DNA from: CAVZZV01 sp963779845
GTDB taxonomy: Bacteria; Bacteroidota; Bacteroidia; Bacteroidales; GCA-2748055
Direction of reading: 5' to 3'
DNA length: 64,000 nucleotides
Assembly: GCA_963779845.1 (NCBI GenBank)
Contig: CAVZZV010000005.1
Span: forward strand, 186,001 to 250,000
In this document: piece after piece, positions 51,501 through 60,272 of the stretch
How positions within the stretch are numbered: position 1 is the stretch's first letter
How the letters are laid out: each line of letters begins with the position of its first letter
The notes under the pieces: model-generated
The model's database searches: none
Seen by the model: only the letters and a program-made list of their open reading frames with translations
What the model was told of the DNA's origin: nothing
Program-made: the position numbers and the translations under genes

Positions 51501-52999
51501 ATATAGGTCAGGCAAAGCACCATGACCCCTAATACCGCAAAGCCAAAAGTGAGGGCCATGGGCACAAACATTTTCCCTTCTACTCCATGCAATGCCAGTA
51601 CGGGAATAAACACTATCAATATGATCAATTGCCCGAAGAAGGCAGGATTCATCATCTTTTTCGCGGAGGAATAAGCGATTTTGTCCCGACGCTTCATGGA
51701 CAGGCTGGTGCCTGTGAGAGTCTTATCGTGCAGAACGAAAATCATGCTCTCTACAATAATCACCGCCCCATCGACCAGGATCCCAAAATCGATCGCGCCA
51801 AGGCTCATCAGGTTTGCCGAAACCCCAAATATATTCATCATGATAAAGGCAAAGAGCAAGGCTAAAGGAATGGTGGAAGCAACAATAAACCCTCCGCGGA
51901 GATTTCCGAGGAAAATTACCAGGATAAAAATCACTATTAATGCCCCTATGGCCAAATTTTCACTTACGGTAGAGGTGGTGTCTTTGATCAGCTTGCTGCG
52001 ATCCAGAAAAGGCTGGATAATAATTCCTTCAGGAAGGGATTTCTGGATAAGCTCCACACGTTCTTTTACGGCTTTAATAATATCATTGGAATTCTCCCCC
52101 TTTAGCATCATTACAATACCCCCCACAGCCTCCCCTTTTCCGTTTTTCGTGAAAGCCCCATAGCGCACAAAACTTCCATAATTGACATCGGCAATATCCC
52201 TGATAAAAACCGGCTGCCCGGCAATAACTTTCACAAAGGTGTTCCGGATATCCTCCACCGACCGCATAAGCCCTTCCCCACGGATAAAATTGGCCTGGTA
52301 ATTTTTTTCAATATAAGAACCCCCGGTATTCTGATTATTCGCTTCCAAAGCGCTGAACACATCTGTAATGGTCAGTCCCATACTCCGAAGCTTATCAGGG
52401 TTTACCGACACTTCGTATTGTTTGCCCCGGCCCCCAAAGGAATTAATTTCGACCACTCCCGGTAACATGGACATCTGTCTCTTCACGATCCAGTCCTGAA
52501 TTGTTCTTAATTCCATATCGTTATAAACAGAATCGTACCCGGGAAGAACTTCAAGAGTATATTGGTAAATTTCACCCAAACCCGTACTAATGGGAGCAAT
52601 AAAGGGCTCGCCGAAACCCTCTGGAATATTCTGTCGGACCCCGGCAAGGGCTTCACTTACCAATTGCCTGGGAAGGAAGGTCCCTGCTCTTTCCTTAAAT
52701 ACGATGGTAACAACAGAAAGACCGAAACGGGAGATGCTTCTTATTTGGGTAACATCGGGCAGGTTTGCGACCGCCAGCTCAACCTGATAGGTTATAAATT
52801 GCTCGATGTCCTCAGTTCCCAGGTTGGGGGCCGTTGTGATGACCAAAACCTGATTATTGGTAATATCCGGCATGGCATCCAGGGGGACTTTCGTCATGGA
52901 ATATACCCCTGCAATAATAAGGGCCACAGTGAAAAGCCAGATGAAGGGTTTATTATTGATTGAAAAAAAAATGATCCTGTTAATCATATGCGAATTCAA
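48536..52999 (-). CDS. CzcA/CusA-type heavy-metal RND pump fused to a TolC-like outer-membrane factor
   Basis: A 1487-residue protein. Residues 1-1040 are a complete RND pump with 12 membrane helices; helix 4 has IDFGILVDGAVIIVES with Asp404, Asp410 and Glu417, the pattern of HME1-type pumps for divalent cations (Zn, Co, Cd) rather than Cu/Ag. The C-terminal 416 residues are an outer-membrane factor (OEP domain; MGEAIEQAIINYPSLQSARLEVE and LGSMDYIEYIQSTEAAI). Between them, KRKKSKIRLKK, a hydrophobic stretch (about 1049-1064) and LQAQ look like a signal peptide with a signal peptidase site near 1070. The fusion is common in Bacteroidota. The adaptor gene follows 160 bases downstream. Confidence 0.93.
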   Translation of the reverse strand: MNSHMINRIIFFSINNKPFIWLFTVALIIAGVYSMTKVPLDAMPDITNNQVLVITTAPNLGTEDIEQFITYQVELAVANLPDVTQIRSISRFGLSVVTIVFKERAGTFLPRQLVSEALAGVRQNIPEGFGEPFIAPISTGLGEIYQYTLEVLPGYDSVYNDMELRTIQDWIVKRQMSMLPGVVEINSFGGRGKQYEVSVNPDKLRSMGLTITDVFSALEANNQNTGGSYIEKNYQANFIRGEGLMRSVEDIRNTFVKVIAGQPVFIRDIADVNYGSFVRYGAFTKNGKGEAVGGIVMMLKGENSNDIIKAVKERVELIQKSLPEGIIIQPFLDRSKLIKDTTSTVSENLAIGALIVIFILVIFLGNLRGGFIVASTIPLALLFAFIMMNIFGVSANLMSLGAIDFGILVDGAVIIVESMIFVLHDKTLTGTSLSMKRRDKIAYSSAKKMMNPAFFGQLIILIVFIPVLALHGVEGKMFVPMALTFGFAVLGVMVLCLTYIPMMAATFLQPPKNDKTPWGDAVIRKIENGYKPILRWTLGKTRLVITGSLVLLVLGGFLFMRMGAEFIPQLDEGDFAFQAFLKPGTSLSEVRKTSTRLEKMVLSNFPDEVESIQSRIGVADLPTDPMPMDIADVFVILKPKSEWKRASSKEELIQLISDKVKEIPGINFEFTQPIEMRFNELLTGIREDVAVKLYGDDLNVLASKAEKIEQLIAGMDGVAGIKSEAIRGLPQITVRYDRNNLGRYGLTVKEVNNTIQSAFSGAVAGVIYEGERMFDLVVRLSEDYRTGIEDIRNLYITLPDGNQIPLREVAAIDYHTGPMQISRDNTNRYTYVGINVQGRDVKSLVQEIQAVVEKNIELPPGYYIRYGGAFENLERASQSLSLLVPLVLALIFILVFFAVKSFRQTLMIYASIPLAAVGGVIALYSRGMPFSISAGVGFIVLFGVAVLNGLVLVSGLNELKAEGKYSLKRIIRKGAVRRVRPILLTASTDILGFLPMAVSRSAGAEVQRPLATVVIGGMITATLLSLIVLPVLYQMSEKRKKSKIRLKKLSTVLSLFLVFASAGKLNSLQAQNLNHTIKQPANSVGLHELNPQEDTLQKWNSREELTMGEAIEQAIINYPSLQSARLEVEKQKALGASAIDLGTTSLFTGKEETGEGFPGIQTRIGFGQSDIDILGISARNKLAEAKKEQALAGQVLTERTLIRDVSISWLDAWLAKQHVQLFRELDTLYAGFLKAAELSYRTLSTSRMEFLSASAKYAGVQLDIKKAESKYQANLQNLNQYLMYPEPPDVNLQDPIPDEEEFLTAEGILTNSPLLEYYAITPEVARREWNMRKASLLPKFDMSYKFQTVDGVSGFHGWEAGLSFPLPLLIQSSKTKASKIEYEIAQNQYRQRRLEVHSSYNELLSRYKTLKSVLEYYRKEALPLAEEQIQASILAYRLGSMDYIEYIQSTEAAINTKLDFLSQQFEFYEIWVRISYFSGNAIIDSQP

Positions 53000-53015
53000 A
53001 AATGTTACCGGAGGG

Positions 53016-53048
53016 CAAATTTAAAATAAATTACCATAAAATCCTCAA
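53016..53048 (-). promoter_or_regulatory. Possible promoter of the metal efflux operon
   Basis: On the minus strand TAAATTTG (53016-53023) is an exact -7 element, 17 bases from the pump start codon. The nearest TTG (53046-53048) lies 22 bases upstream, slightly far. Confidence 0.35.
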
Positions 53049-53241
53049 GAGGCATCAAACAATAGAAAAATTCAACTCTTCTCAAAGCTGCACAAGAATG
53101 ACATTCAATAACAGGCGATTGGTTCAAAGATAAATTGACAACAGATGGAAAAATGGAGGCTGAGGCAATAATGAACTTTTTCCAGGCAAAGTATTGATTA
53201 AAATGTGCTATTTTTGAGCTTCGGAAAAACCGGAAAGCAAA

Positions 53242-55437
53242 ATGAAAGTCCTACCGCTATTTCTTTTATGCATTTTCATTTTCACCACCTACTTGAAGGT
53301 GAAGGGTCAGGAAACCATTTTATGGAATGTACCTGCAGGGGAGGAAAAAAATACTGATTTTACCCTTTATGGAAATCCGGGAATCCCCCATATTATAAAT
53401 AATGTCGCAGTGCCCGCCGATTTTCCCGTATTAGAGGTAGAAATTGACAACGAAAATGCAATGGACGATTATCTTTTCGTGGCCAATGCAAATGGAAATC
53501 CATACCTTTTAATTTATAAAAATGATGGCACTCCTGTTTTCTACCGGAAACTTAAAGAACAGGCAGGGGATTTCAAGCTAAATTGCCTGAATATATTATC
53601 ATACAGCAGCGGGAATAACCCTCCTGCTTTTGTAACCATGGACAGTTGTTATCAGATTCTCAAGACATGGAGAACAAAAAAATACCGGACAGACGATCAT
53701 GACTTTATTTATACCTCTGACAAAACTGCTTTTATGATAGGAATTGATTCCATGCATTGGGATCTTAGTGACAGTGTCGAAGGAGGCAGAAAATCAATTG
53801 TTTTGGGAAATGTTGTCCAGGAAATCGGACCCTCCGGCAATATTATTTTTGAATGGCACTCGAAGGATCATTTCAAGCTGGCCGATTCCGACGGACAAAG
53901 TCTGACCTCGGCCATTATTGATTATGTTCATATTAATTCCATCGCCCTCGATTACGACAACCACCTGCTTATTTCCTCCCGCCATCTTAATGAGTGTACT
54001 AAAATAAACCGACTAACCGGGAAAATTATCTGGCGGTTCGGGGGAAAAAATAATCAGTTCACCCTTTTGAACGATGAGGGATTTTCCTATCAACATGATT
54101 TCAGGCCGGTACCGGGAAAACCTCTTCATTATACCCTCTTTGATAATGGGGCTCAAAAAACCCCTTCCCACTCCCGGGCGGTGGAGTACAGATTGGATAC
54201 TGTTTCAATGCAGGCGGAAAAGGTTTGGGAATATTGTCCTGAGCCGTTTTATTACAGTCACTGGATGGGCAATGCCCAACGCCTTCGGAATGGAAATACG
54301 CAGATCAATTTTGTGGAAGGATACTATCCAAAATTTTTGGAAATCAGCCCAGAAGGAAATATAGTTTATCAGGCAAATTTTGCCAACTCCTCGCAGGCAT
54401 ACAGAGCCTTCAAATTTCCCTGGAAAGGGGTTTTAAAGGTTCCCGAGTTAATAATAGAACCCTATCCGGAGCTGTTAAGTCTCATTTTCAATAAATTTGG
54501 AGATGACAGCCTTGTGGCTTACAATATTTACCTTGACAGAACGCCGGGCAGTTCAAAATTATATGCACGTACAGCCGCTAACTGGCTGAATATTGCAAGG
54601 GAAGAACTGGAAAACGGCAAAACCTATTTTATCCGTGTTACCGGGGTATATGAAGACGGCTCAGAAAGTCTCCCTTCCGAAGAAAAAGAGATAAACATCT
54701 ATTTTGTTCCGGAAGGCGGAAACCTTATACGAAATGGTGATTTTTCAGAAACGGACAGTTATTGGGAACTTAAAATGGATGAAAATATAAGGGCAAGTAC
54801 CAGGATTGAGGAGGAGGTATATATTTTTTCGATTCAAAAAAATGGAAATTCTTTTTCAGGAATTCAGCTAAGTCAGGGAAATCTCTGTCTTGTGAAAGGA
54901 AACAAGTACCTTTTCTCTTTCACCGCTTCGGCCTCCGCTCCCGGGGTAATTGAAGCAATTATAGGGAAAGGCAGCTATCCGGTATTGGATTTGGGAAGGA
55001 TTGGCCCTACCTATATTACACAGAAAGCAAAAGAATATCAATATATCTTTACGATGCAGGATCCGACCGAATTTAACTCAAGCGTTCTGATTAATGTGGG
55101 CAGGAGTTTAGGCGAAGTTAAAATTGAAAACCTTTCTCTTAAAAAAATTACCGATCCGACAACCCTTCCATCAGCAACTGCAACCGACCCCATGCTGCGG
55201 GTCATTCCCATGGAGGGATCAACAGTGAAAATAGAATATTCAGCCCAAAACCAGAATACTCAAAATCTCTCTATCATTGATCTTTCCGGCCGGGTTGTGA
55301 GGGAATACCGTCTTCCACCCTCTATCGGACAGCAGTACGAATTTATAGATATCAGCGGAATAAATGCCGGAATTTATATTTTCAGGCTCAGCGGGAACCC
55401 GAAAATGGTTAAATCCTATTTAAATCCAATACAATGA
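53242..55437 (+). CDS. Arylsulfotransferase (ASST)-like protein with T9SS sorting domain
   Basis: A 731-residue secreted protein: signal peptide (about 1-23), six-bladed-propeller ASST domain (about 60-400), a Fn3-like or carbohydrate-binding-like region (about 410-640) and a type A T9SS C-terminal sorting domain (about 650-731, LSIIDLSGRVVREYRL and GINAGIYIFRLSG). ASST motifs are HDFIYTSD, VHINSIALDYDNHLLISSRHLNECTKINR, GKIIWRFGGKNNQF, QHDFRPVPG and SHWMGNAQRLRNGNTQINF. ASST enzymes move sulfate between phenolic compounds. It overlaps the start of a paralogue by four bases (ATGA), so the two are translated in tandem. Confidence 0.88.
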   Translation: MKVLPLFLLCIFIFTTYLKVKGQETILWNVPAGEEKNTDFTLYGNPGIPHIINNVAVPADFPVLEVEIDNENAMDDYLFVANANGNPYLLIYKNDGTPVFYRKLKEQAGDFKLNCLNILSYSSGNNPPAFVTMDSCYQILKTWRTKKYRTDDHDFIYTSDKTAFMIGIDSMHWDLSDSVEGGRKSIVLGNVVQEIGPSGNIIFEWHSKDHFKLADSDGQSLTSAIIDYVHINSIALDYDNHLLISSRHLNECTKINRLTGKIIWRFGGKNNQFTLLNDEGFSYQHDFRPVPGKPLHYTLFDNGAQKTPSHSRAVEYRLDTVSMQAEKVWEYCPEPFYYSHWMGNAQRLRNGNTQINFVEGYYPKFLEISPEGNIVYQANFANSSQAYRAFKFPWKGVLKVPELIIEPYPELLSLIFNKFGDDSLVAYNIYLDRTPGSSKLYARTAANWLNIAREELENGKTYFIRVTGVYEDGSESLPSEEKEINIYFVPEGGNLIRNGDFSETDSYWELKMDENIRASTRIEEEVYIFSIQKNGNSFSGIQLSQGNLCLVKGNKYLFSFTASASAPGVIEAIIGKGSYPVLDLGRIGPTYITQKAKEYQYIFTMQDPTEFNSSVLINVGRSLGEVKIENLSLKKITDPTTLPSATATDPMLRVIPMEGSTVKIEYSAQNQNTQNLSIIDLSGRVVREYRLPPSIGQQYEFIDISGINAGIYIFRLSGNPKMVKSYLNPIQ

Positions 55438-57870
55438 GTAAGTACTTCTATTTTTGTTGCACTCTCTTTGCCTTCATTGGCTTTGCTTTGAATGCTCAGG
55501 AATCGCCCCTGAGTCTGCCCGGAGATTTCCCTGAAATCACCACCATACAAAATGGGCCTACAGCAGAAGGTAAAGTATTTCTGACCGTCTCGCGGGACCT
55601 GGAAAACATTGGTTTTTACATCATGGTTCTCGAAAATGACGGGAATCCATGGTATTATAAAAAGTTGCCATACAATTACTCCTATGATTTTAAAAGACAG
55701 GTAAACGGGTACTATTCCTATATGGAATACCTATATCCCGCCGATGGCTACAGAGCTATGGCCAAATTGATGGATCCCCGGTTTGAGATGGCCGACAGTT
55801 TTGTTATGACCAAAGGTTTCGTGAGCGATAGTCACGATTTTCATATCCTTTCCAACGGGCACTATATATTGTTTGGCCATGACCCCTACCCCATGGACCT
55901 GGAGAGTTATGGGCGGTTATCCGAACGCTGCTCCTCTGGGGCCGGTAATCCAGGAATTTGATGCTTCGAAAGAATTGGTGTGGCAGTGGAGATATTATGA
56001 CCATTTCGGAATTGAAGATTCCCCGGCGAAAAGGCTGAGAAGCCTTAATCCGGACCTGGTACACGCCAATTCCGTGGAACCCGACGAAAAAGGGAATCTG
56101 ATTGTTTCGGGCATCAATGCAGAATTTATATTCAAAATAAACCGTCAGACAGGGGATGTATTATGGGTATTGGGCGGAATAAAAAATATGTTTTCTTTTG
56201 TGGGAGCAGACAGTACCGAAGCTGCCGGCTGGTTTGACGGTCACGCCCCCCGGCTGTTGGAAAACGGGAACCTGTTGTTTTTGGACAATAATGATAGAGG
56301 AGAGAAAAAATCCGCCCATGTTTGCGAATGGAAACTGGACGAAGAAAACCTGATAGCCGAATTGGTATGGGAATATATCCCTGACCCGGCGATTCAGTCT
56401 GTCACCAGGGGGAATGCCAACCGTCTGCCGAATGGGAACACCTTCATTGGCTGGGGCGCAGCAAGCGAAAATGGTAGTCCGGTTTGCTCCGAGGTGACAC
56501 CAGAGGGCCAGGTGGTATTTGAATTGTACTGGAACCAAGACCTTTCGAGTTACCGGGCATTCCGCCAAACGGTGGATACACTGCCTGCGGCAGAGATGAC
56601 AGCCTATGAAGTCCTGGAAAATGAAATCATAGAGTTCATTCAGGGCGATACCCTCTCCACCGGCATTAGCCTTCAGATTGATCAGGTTTTCCCGGGTGGG
56701 TACAATGAGATAAATGTAAAAAGTTACCATTTTGCTGCTTACCAGCCGAAATTCCCCGGACAGGATCCCTTGGCCTATCCCTACCGTATCCTGATGACTC
56801 CAAAGTTTATTTCCAGTCTCTCCGGAAAGATCTCTTTCGATATTGAACACTTCCACATTAAAAACCCTCAGGAGGTAACCGTCTATACCAGACCTTTTGA
56901 GGGTCAGGGTCTTTTCCTTCCTCTTGCAACTGTTTATAATCCCGCTAAAAAGAGAATCGTTGCTGATTTTAACGGGGGAGGTGAATTTATTTTGACCTGG
57001 CCCGATTACAGCCCGGTCCCGATAGCGCCACTTGGATATGAACCTGCATACGGGGAGAAAACCAATACCGCAGATACCCTAAACATTAAATGGTCACCTT
57101 TTGGGTTCATCAATTCCTTCGATATTCAAATTGCAACAGACCAGAATTTCGAAAATATCATAGATGAGGTGCAGGATTTGGAGATTCCATTGTATGAATT
57201 CACCGGGCAGACAGCGGACAGGTGGTTTTACTGGCGGGTAAAGACCCAGAATGAAGCCGGGGAAAGCGAATGGTCTCAGACCATGAAATTTTTTTCCACT
57301 GAAAGCTTCATTCAACTACACACCCCTTCCGAAGAGGAAAAACTTGTCAAAGGCCAGGATTGTTTCATACGGTGGGAGGATAATATTGAAGAGGATCTCA
57401 TCATTTCACTATTTAAAGAGGGTGCCTACCTTTACAACATAGATACTGTCCCCTCCAACGGCGCATATATGTGGACGGTTTCCCCCACGTTGGAAAATTC
57501 GGACCAATACCACATTCAATTATCCAGCACGGAGAATCCGGAAACCCTTTTTTCCTCCGGGACAGAATTCTCTATTTTTGACGACTATACAGCCATTGGC
57601 GTTCAGGCAACCGATCCGATTGTTTCTGTTTTTCCGAATCCGGCTCAGGATTTTTTAGTGATTGAATATTTCCTGAGCGAAAGTTCCTCCGTAAGCATTT
57701 CCCTGATAGATATGCAGGGAAGAGAAGTCGGGCAGTTATCTCCCTCCACCGGGAACCCAGGTTACTATAGTGAAAAATTTATGCTTAACGGGCTGAAGGA
57801 GGGGGTATATATTCTAAAATTCAATACCGGTAAGAGAAATGCCGTTCGAAGGATTGTCATTGGCGGTTAG
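55434..57870 (+). pseudogene. Second ASST-like T9SS protein, one frameshift
   Basis: A paralogue of the preceding gene, about 810 residues long if restored. The first part (55434-55961 frame) has a signal peptide, then GFVSDSHDFHILSNGHYILFGHDPYPMDLESYG. At 55911-55913 an extra G (GGGCGG for GGCGG) shifts the frame, and GYPNAAPLGPVIQEFD continues in the other frame to 57870. The rest holds the ASST motifs VHANSVEPDEKGNLIVSGINAEFIFKINR, RGNANRLPNGNTFIGWG and SYRAFRQT, an Fn3-like domain with FYWRVKTQNEAGESEWS, a second beta-sandwich and a T9SS type A domain (VSVFPNPAQDFLVIEY ... KEGVYILKF). All motifs are intact, so an assembly error is likely. Confidence 0.88.
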
Positions 57871-57970
57871 GTTACCGCTTTAAGGGATATATCCCAAATT
57901 TGGTTTCCGTATAATTGGCAAAAACTTTTTTCCGGGACAAGGATATTTTTCTCCAGGCTGGTAAAATTCA

Positions 57971-58001
57971 TTTGAGGAGAAAAGAAATAATATTATATTT
58001 G
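57971..58001 (+). promoter_or_regulatory. Consensus promoter of tRNA-Met
   Basis: TTTG at 57971-57974, 19 bases and TATATTTG at 57994-58001: a perfect Bacteroidota promoter, 22 bases before the tRNA. Confidence 0.8.
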
Positions 58002-58023
58002 CACCCCGAAAGCAGGAGATCAT

Positions 58024-58097
58024 GGCGAGGTAGCTCAGCTGGTTAGAGCGCATGATTCATAATCATGAGGCCGGGGGTTCAAGTCCCCCTCTCGCTA
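58024..58097 (+). tRNA. tRNA-Met (CAT)
   Basis: A 74-base cloverleaf: acceptor GGCGAGG with TCTCGCT, anticodon loop TTCATAA with anticodon CAT, T arm GGGGG-TTCAAGT-CCCCC, and discriminator A. The first pair is a G-T wobble, so it is not the initiator type (which would have an unpaired C1-A72). The elongator Met tRNA is most likely; tRNA-Ile with a modified CAT is a less likely option. Confidence 0.95.
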
Positions 58098-58103
58098 CTT
58101 GAT

Positions 58104-58141
58104 AAAAAACCACTTATAGAAATATCTGTAAGTGGTTTTTT
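58104..58141 (+). terminator. Intrinsic terminator after tRNA-Met
   Basis: Perfect 13-base arms AAAAAACCACTTA and TAAGTGGTTTTTT around a 12-base loop, ending in a T run. Confidence 0.8.
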
Positions 58142-58144
58142 ATT

Positions 58145-58169
58145 GGAGTCTGATTTGGGAGTCTGATTT
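58145..58169. repeat. Direct repeat GGAGTCTGATTT x2 beside tRNA-Met
   Basis: GGAGTCTGATTT occurs at 58145-58156 and 58158-58169, a 13-base period, right after the terminator and just before the possible integrase remnant. Such pairs resemble integrase-binding arm sites near tRNA attachment sites. Confidence 0.45.
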
Positions 58170-58170
58170 T

Positions 58171-58293
58171 TCAACTTATTATTCTGAAATTTTCAAATAC
58201 ATTATTAAATACCGTCTGATCCTGATAGTTCTTTATGATGATCTCCTGCCCGGAGTGTCCTGTATTCACTTCCCTTGTAGTGTTAATAACCGG
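58171..58293 (-). pseudogene. Possible C-terminal remnant of a tyrosine recombinase
   Basis: The minus strand frame ending at the TGA in 58171-58173 reads VNTGHSGQEIIIKNYQDQTV and ends FENFRIIS. TGHS followed eight residues later by Tyr resembles the C-terminal HxxR...GHS...Y part of tyrosine integrases, and its end lies directly beside the direct repeats and tRNA-Met, where such genes end. The 5' part is not visible, and the match is short. Confidence 0.3.
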
Positions 58294-58376
58294 AAATAAC
58301 AAAAATAGTTTTTTAATTAAAATATCCCTGGTTAAAATTGTATAAACTAAAAAATAGTGCTTGAGTAAGAGTGAAG

Positions 58377-59975
58377 CTAATCAACTTTATGTTCCCAATT
58401 TTGTCTGATCATCTCAAGTTTTCCAGTATCAGGAACCTTACTTTTAAAATCCTCGAAATAGGCCCGTAATTTCATTATTTCTTTGGTAAATTGTGGATCA
58501 TTGATCTTATTATTGACCTCTGCCGGATCCTCATCCCTTACAAAAAACATATCTCCAAAATCACGGTAATCCCTGTTTCTGGTATAGTTTGTTGGATCAA
58601 GCATTATTCCCAGTTTATAGTTATTAGTAATAACCGTTGCCTGAGACCAATTCTCAGACACAAGGTATTCTCTGTTAAGAGGAGTGTTATGGCTTATCAA
58701 ATCAACCAGTGACAAACCTTGAATCTTATATTTTAGCTCTGGCAGTTCAATCCCGGCCAATTCTACCAAAGTCGGAAAGATGTCTGTAAGCGATACGAGA
58801 TCATCAATTTCTTGTGGACCTTTAAAACCTGCAGGATACCTAATGATCAGAGGCACATTCAGAATATCTTCATAGACATTGTGCCCTATTGCAGCTTTTT
58901 CCACCATTCCATGGTTTCCTACGAAGTCTCCATGGTCAGAGAGATAAATAACAATGGTTTCCTTGTCCAGTCCTGCATTTCCCAGCTCCTTCAGTATCTG
59001 ACCCACATAATGATCGATCTCAGTTACGAGAGCATAATATGCACCGATGAAATTCCTCCACAATTGTTCATCTTCAAAAGCTTTGTCCATGTTCCAAACC
59101 TTATTTCCTCCGGCACGCTGCTCCTGAAGGAGAGGAGGCAAATCTTCTGCAGGTTCATAAAAGCTTACAGGTTTCTTTATACTGCTACCATTTTTAACAC
59201 CCTGTCCCCAGTCTGAAACATCATACATGTCCATATACTTCTTGAGCGGAGTATAAGGTTGATGAGGACGGTAAAAATTGGCCCAGCAGAAAAAGGGTTC
59301 TCCACTTTTGGCATGTGCTCTTATCATCTCGATAGTTAATCCCGCTGTATATGCTTCCATAGTATGAGTTTCCGGAAGTCGGGACATGCGGGTTCCCAGG
59401 TCGGCAGTTGGAACCAGTGTGTCGGCATAACTTGAACATTTGGGACCTCTCCCGAATTCAGCACCCCAATCCCATGTAAACTCGTCGATGTATCCTTCTT
59501 CTTCAAGCCAAGTTATATAGCCGTCTTCAGATTCCCCACATAAATGACTCTTCTTAACATCCCAGCCCTCATCTATTGCATCCTGGGTATGTCGCTTACC
59601 AAATGCATAAGTACCATATCCGTTCTGTTTAAAAACAGTCGCCAGAGATACTACATCTTTCATAACTGATGTACGTTCGCTATTGGTTAATAAACCAAGT
59701 GTTCGTGAATTTATCCCAGTTAATAGTGAGGATCGGGAAGGGGCACAAATACCTGTTGTGCAATAAGCACGGTTAAAAACTACGCTTTCATTGGCCAGCT
59801 TGTCTAAGTTAGGTGTGATTACATCAGGGTGACCTGCAAAGCCCATCACTTTTTTATTGTGCTGATCGGCAAAAAGAATAAGGACATTAGGTTTTATTTG
59901 TTCCTGTTCCCTGGAGCTGTTAATACAAGCAGTGAGGCTAACAAAAGGTATTAGTACCAGACTCAACTTTTTCAT
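58377..59975 (-). CDS. Sulfatase (formylglycine-dependent), lipoprotein
   Basis: From the ATG at 59975 (the frame is open to 60074, but this start gives the lipoprotein signal KKLSLVLIPFVSLTACI, lipid Cys17) the protein has 532 residues. The sulfatase signature is CAPSRSSLLTG with Cys77, which is converted to formylglycine; NVLILFADQHN holds the metal-binding Asp, and YLSDHGDFVGNHG with GKRHT completes the site. It removes sulfate esters from glycans or other substrates and acts at the periplasmic or outer surface. The maturase gene is not in this window. It diverges from GH92, which suggests a shared substrate. Confidence 0.92.
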   Translation of the reverse strand: MKKLSLVLIPFVSLTACINSSREQEQIKPNVLILFADQHNKKVMGFAGHPDVITPNLDKLANESVVFNRAYCTTGICAPSRSSLLTGINSRTLGLLTNSERTSVMKDVVSLATVFKQNGYGTYAFGKRHTQDAIDEGWDVKKSHLCGESEDGYITWLEEEGYIDEFTWDWGAEFGRGPKCSSYADTLVPTADLGTRMSRLPETHTMEAYTAGLTIEMIRAHAKSGEPFFCWANFYRPHQPYTPLKKYMDMYDVSDWGQGVKNGSSIKKPVSFYEPAEDLPPLLQEQRAGGNKVWNMDKAFEDEQLWRNFIGAYYALVTEIDHYVGQILKELGNAGLDKETIVIYLSDHGDFVGNHGMVEKAAIGHNVYEDILNVPLIIRYPAGFKGPQEIDDLVSLTDIFPTLVELAGIELPELKYKIQGLSLVDLISHNTPLNREYLVSENWSQATVITNNYKLGIMLDPTNYTRNRDYRDFGDMFFVRDEDPAEVNNKINDPQFTKEIMKLRAYFEDFKSKVPDTGKLEMIRQNWEHKVD

Positions 59976-60203
59976 TATCTCTTTTATTAAAATATTGCTG
60001 TTTGAATCTTTAAAATTAATATTTAACCCATAAAATTCCATTAATAAACACTTAATGAATTGCGTACAAATCAAATGTGTGATGGAATGGAGAATTATCA
60101 GGCAAGAAAATCGACATAGGTTTGTCTTAAAAATAAAAGAAGAGAAAGTAAAAAAACTTTATTTTATTCATTATGCTCTGTCTTATTAATCCAAATTTAA
60201 GGT
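59976..60203. other. Divergent spacer between sulfatase and GH92 genes
   Basis: AT-rich sequence of about 230 bases with no supported gene; it is expected to hold regulatory sites for both genes. Confidence 0.4.
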
Positions 60204-60230
60204 TTTGTTATTCCCCTAAACATATATTTG
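60204..60230 (+). promoter_or_regulatory. Possible promoter of the GH92 gene
   Basis: TATATTTG at 60223-60230 matches the -7 consensus, 42 bases before the ATG. The upstream TTTG (60204-60207) is only 15 bases away, so the pair is imperfect. Confidence 0.4.
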
Positions 60231-60272
60231 CTTTCATATAAAGTATAATCCCGGGAAATCACTATATCGCTA

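Noticed and set aside
49661..52163. Several long open frames on the plus strand opposite the RND pump gene
   Set aside because: They lie antisense to a well-supported 1487-residue gene with continuous family motifs, and none has a recognisable domain or start context.
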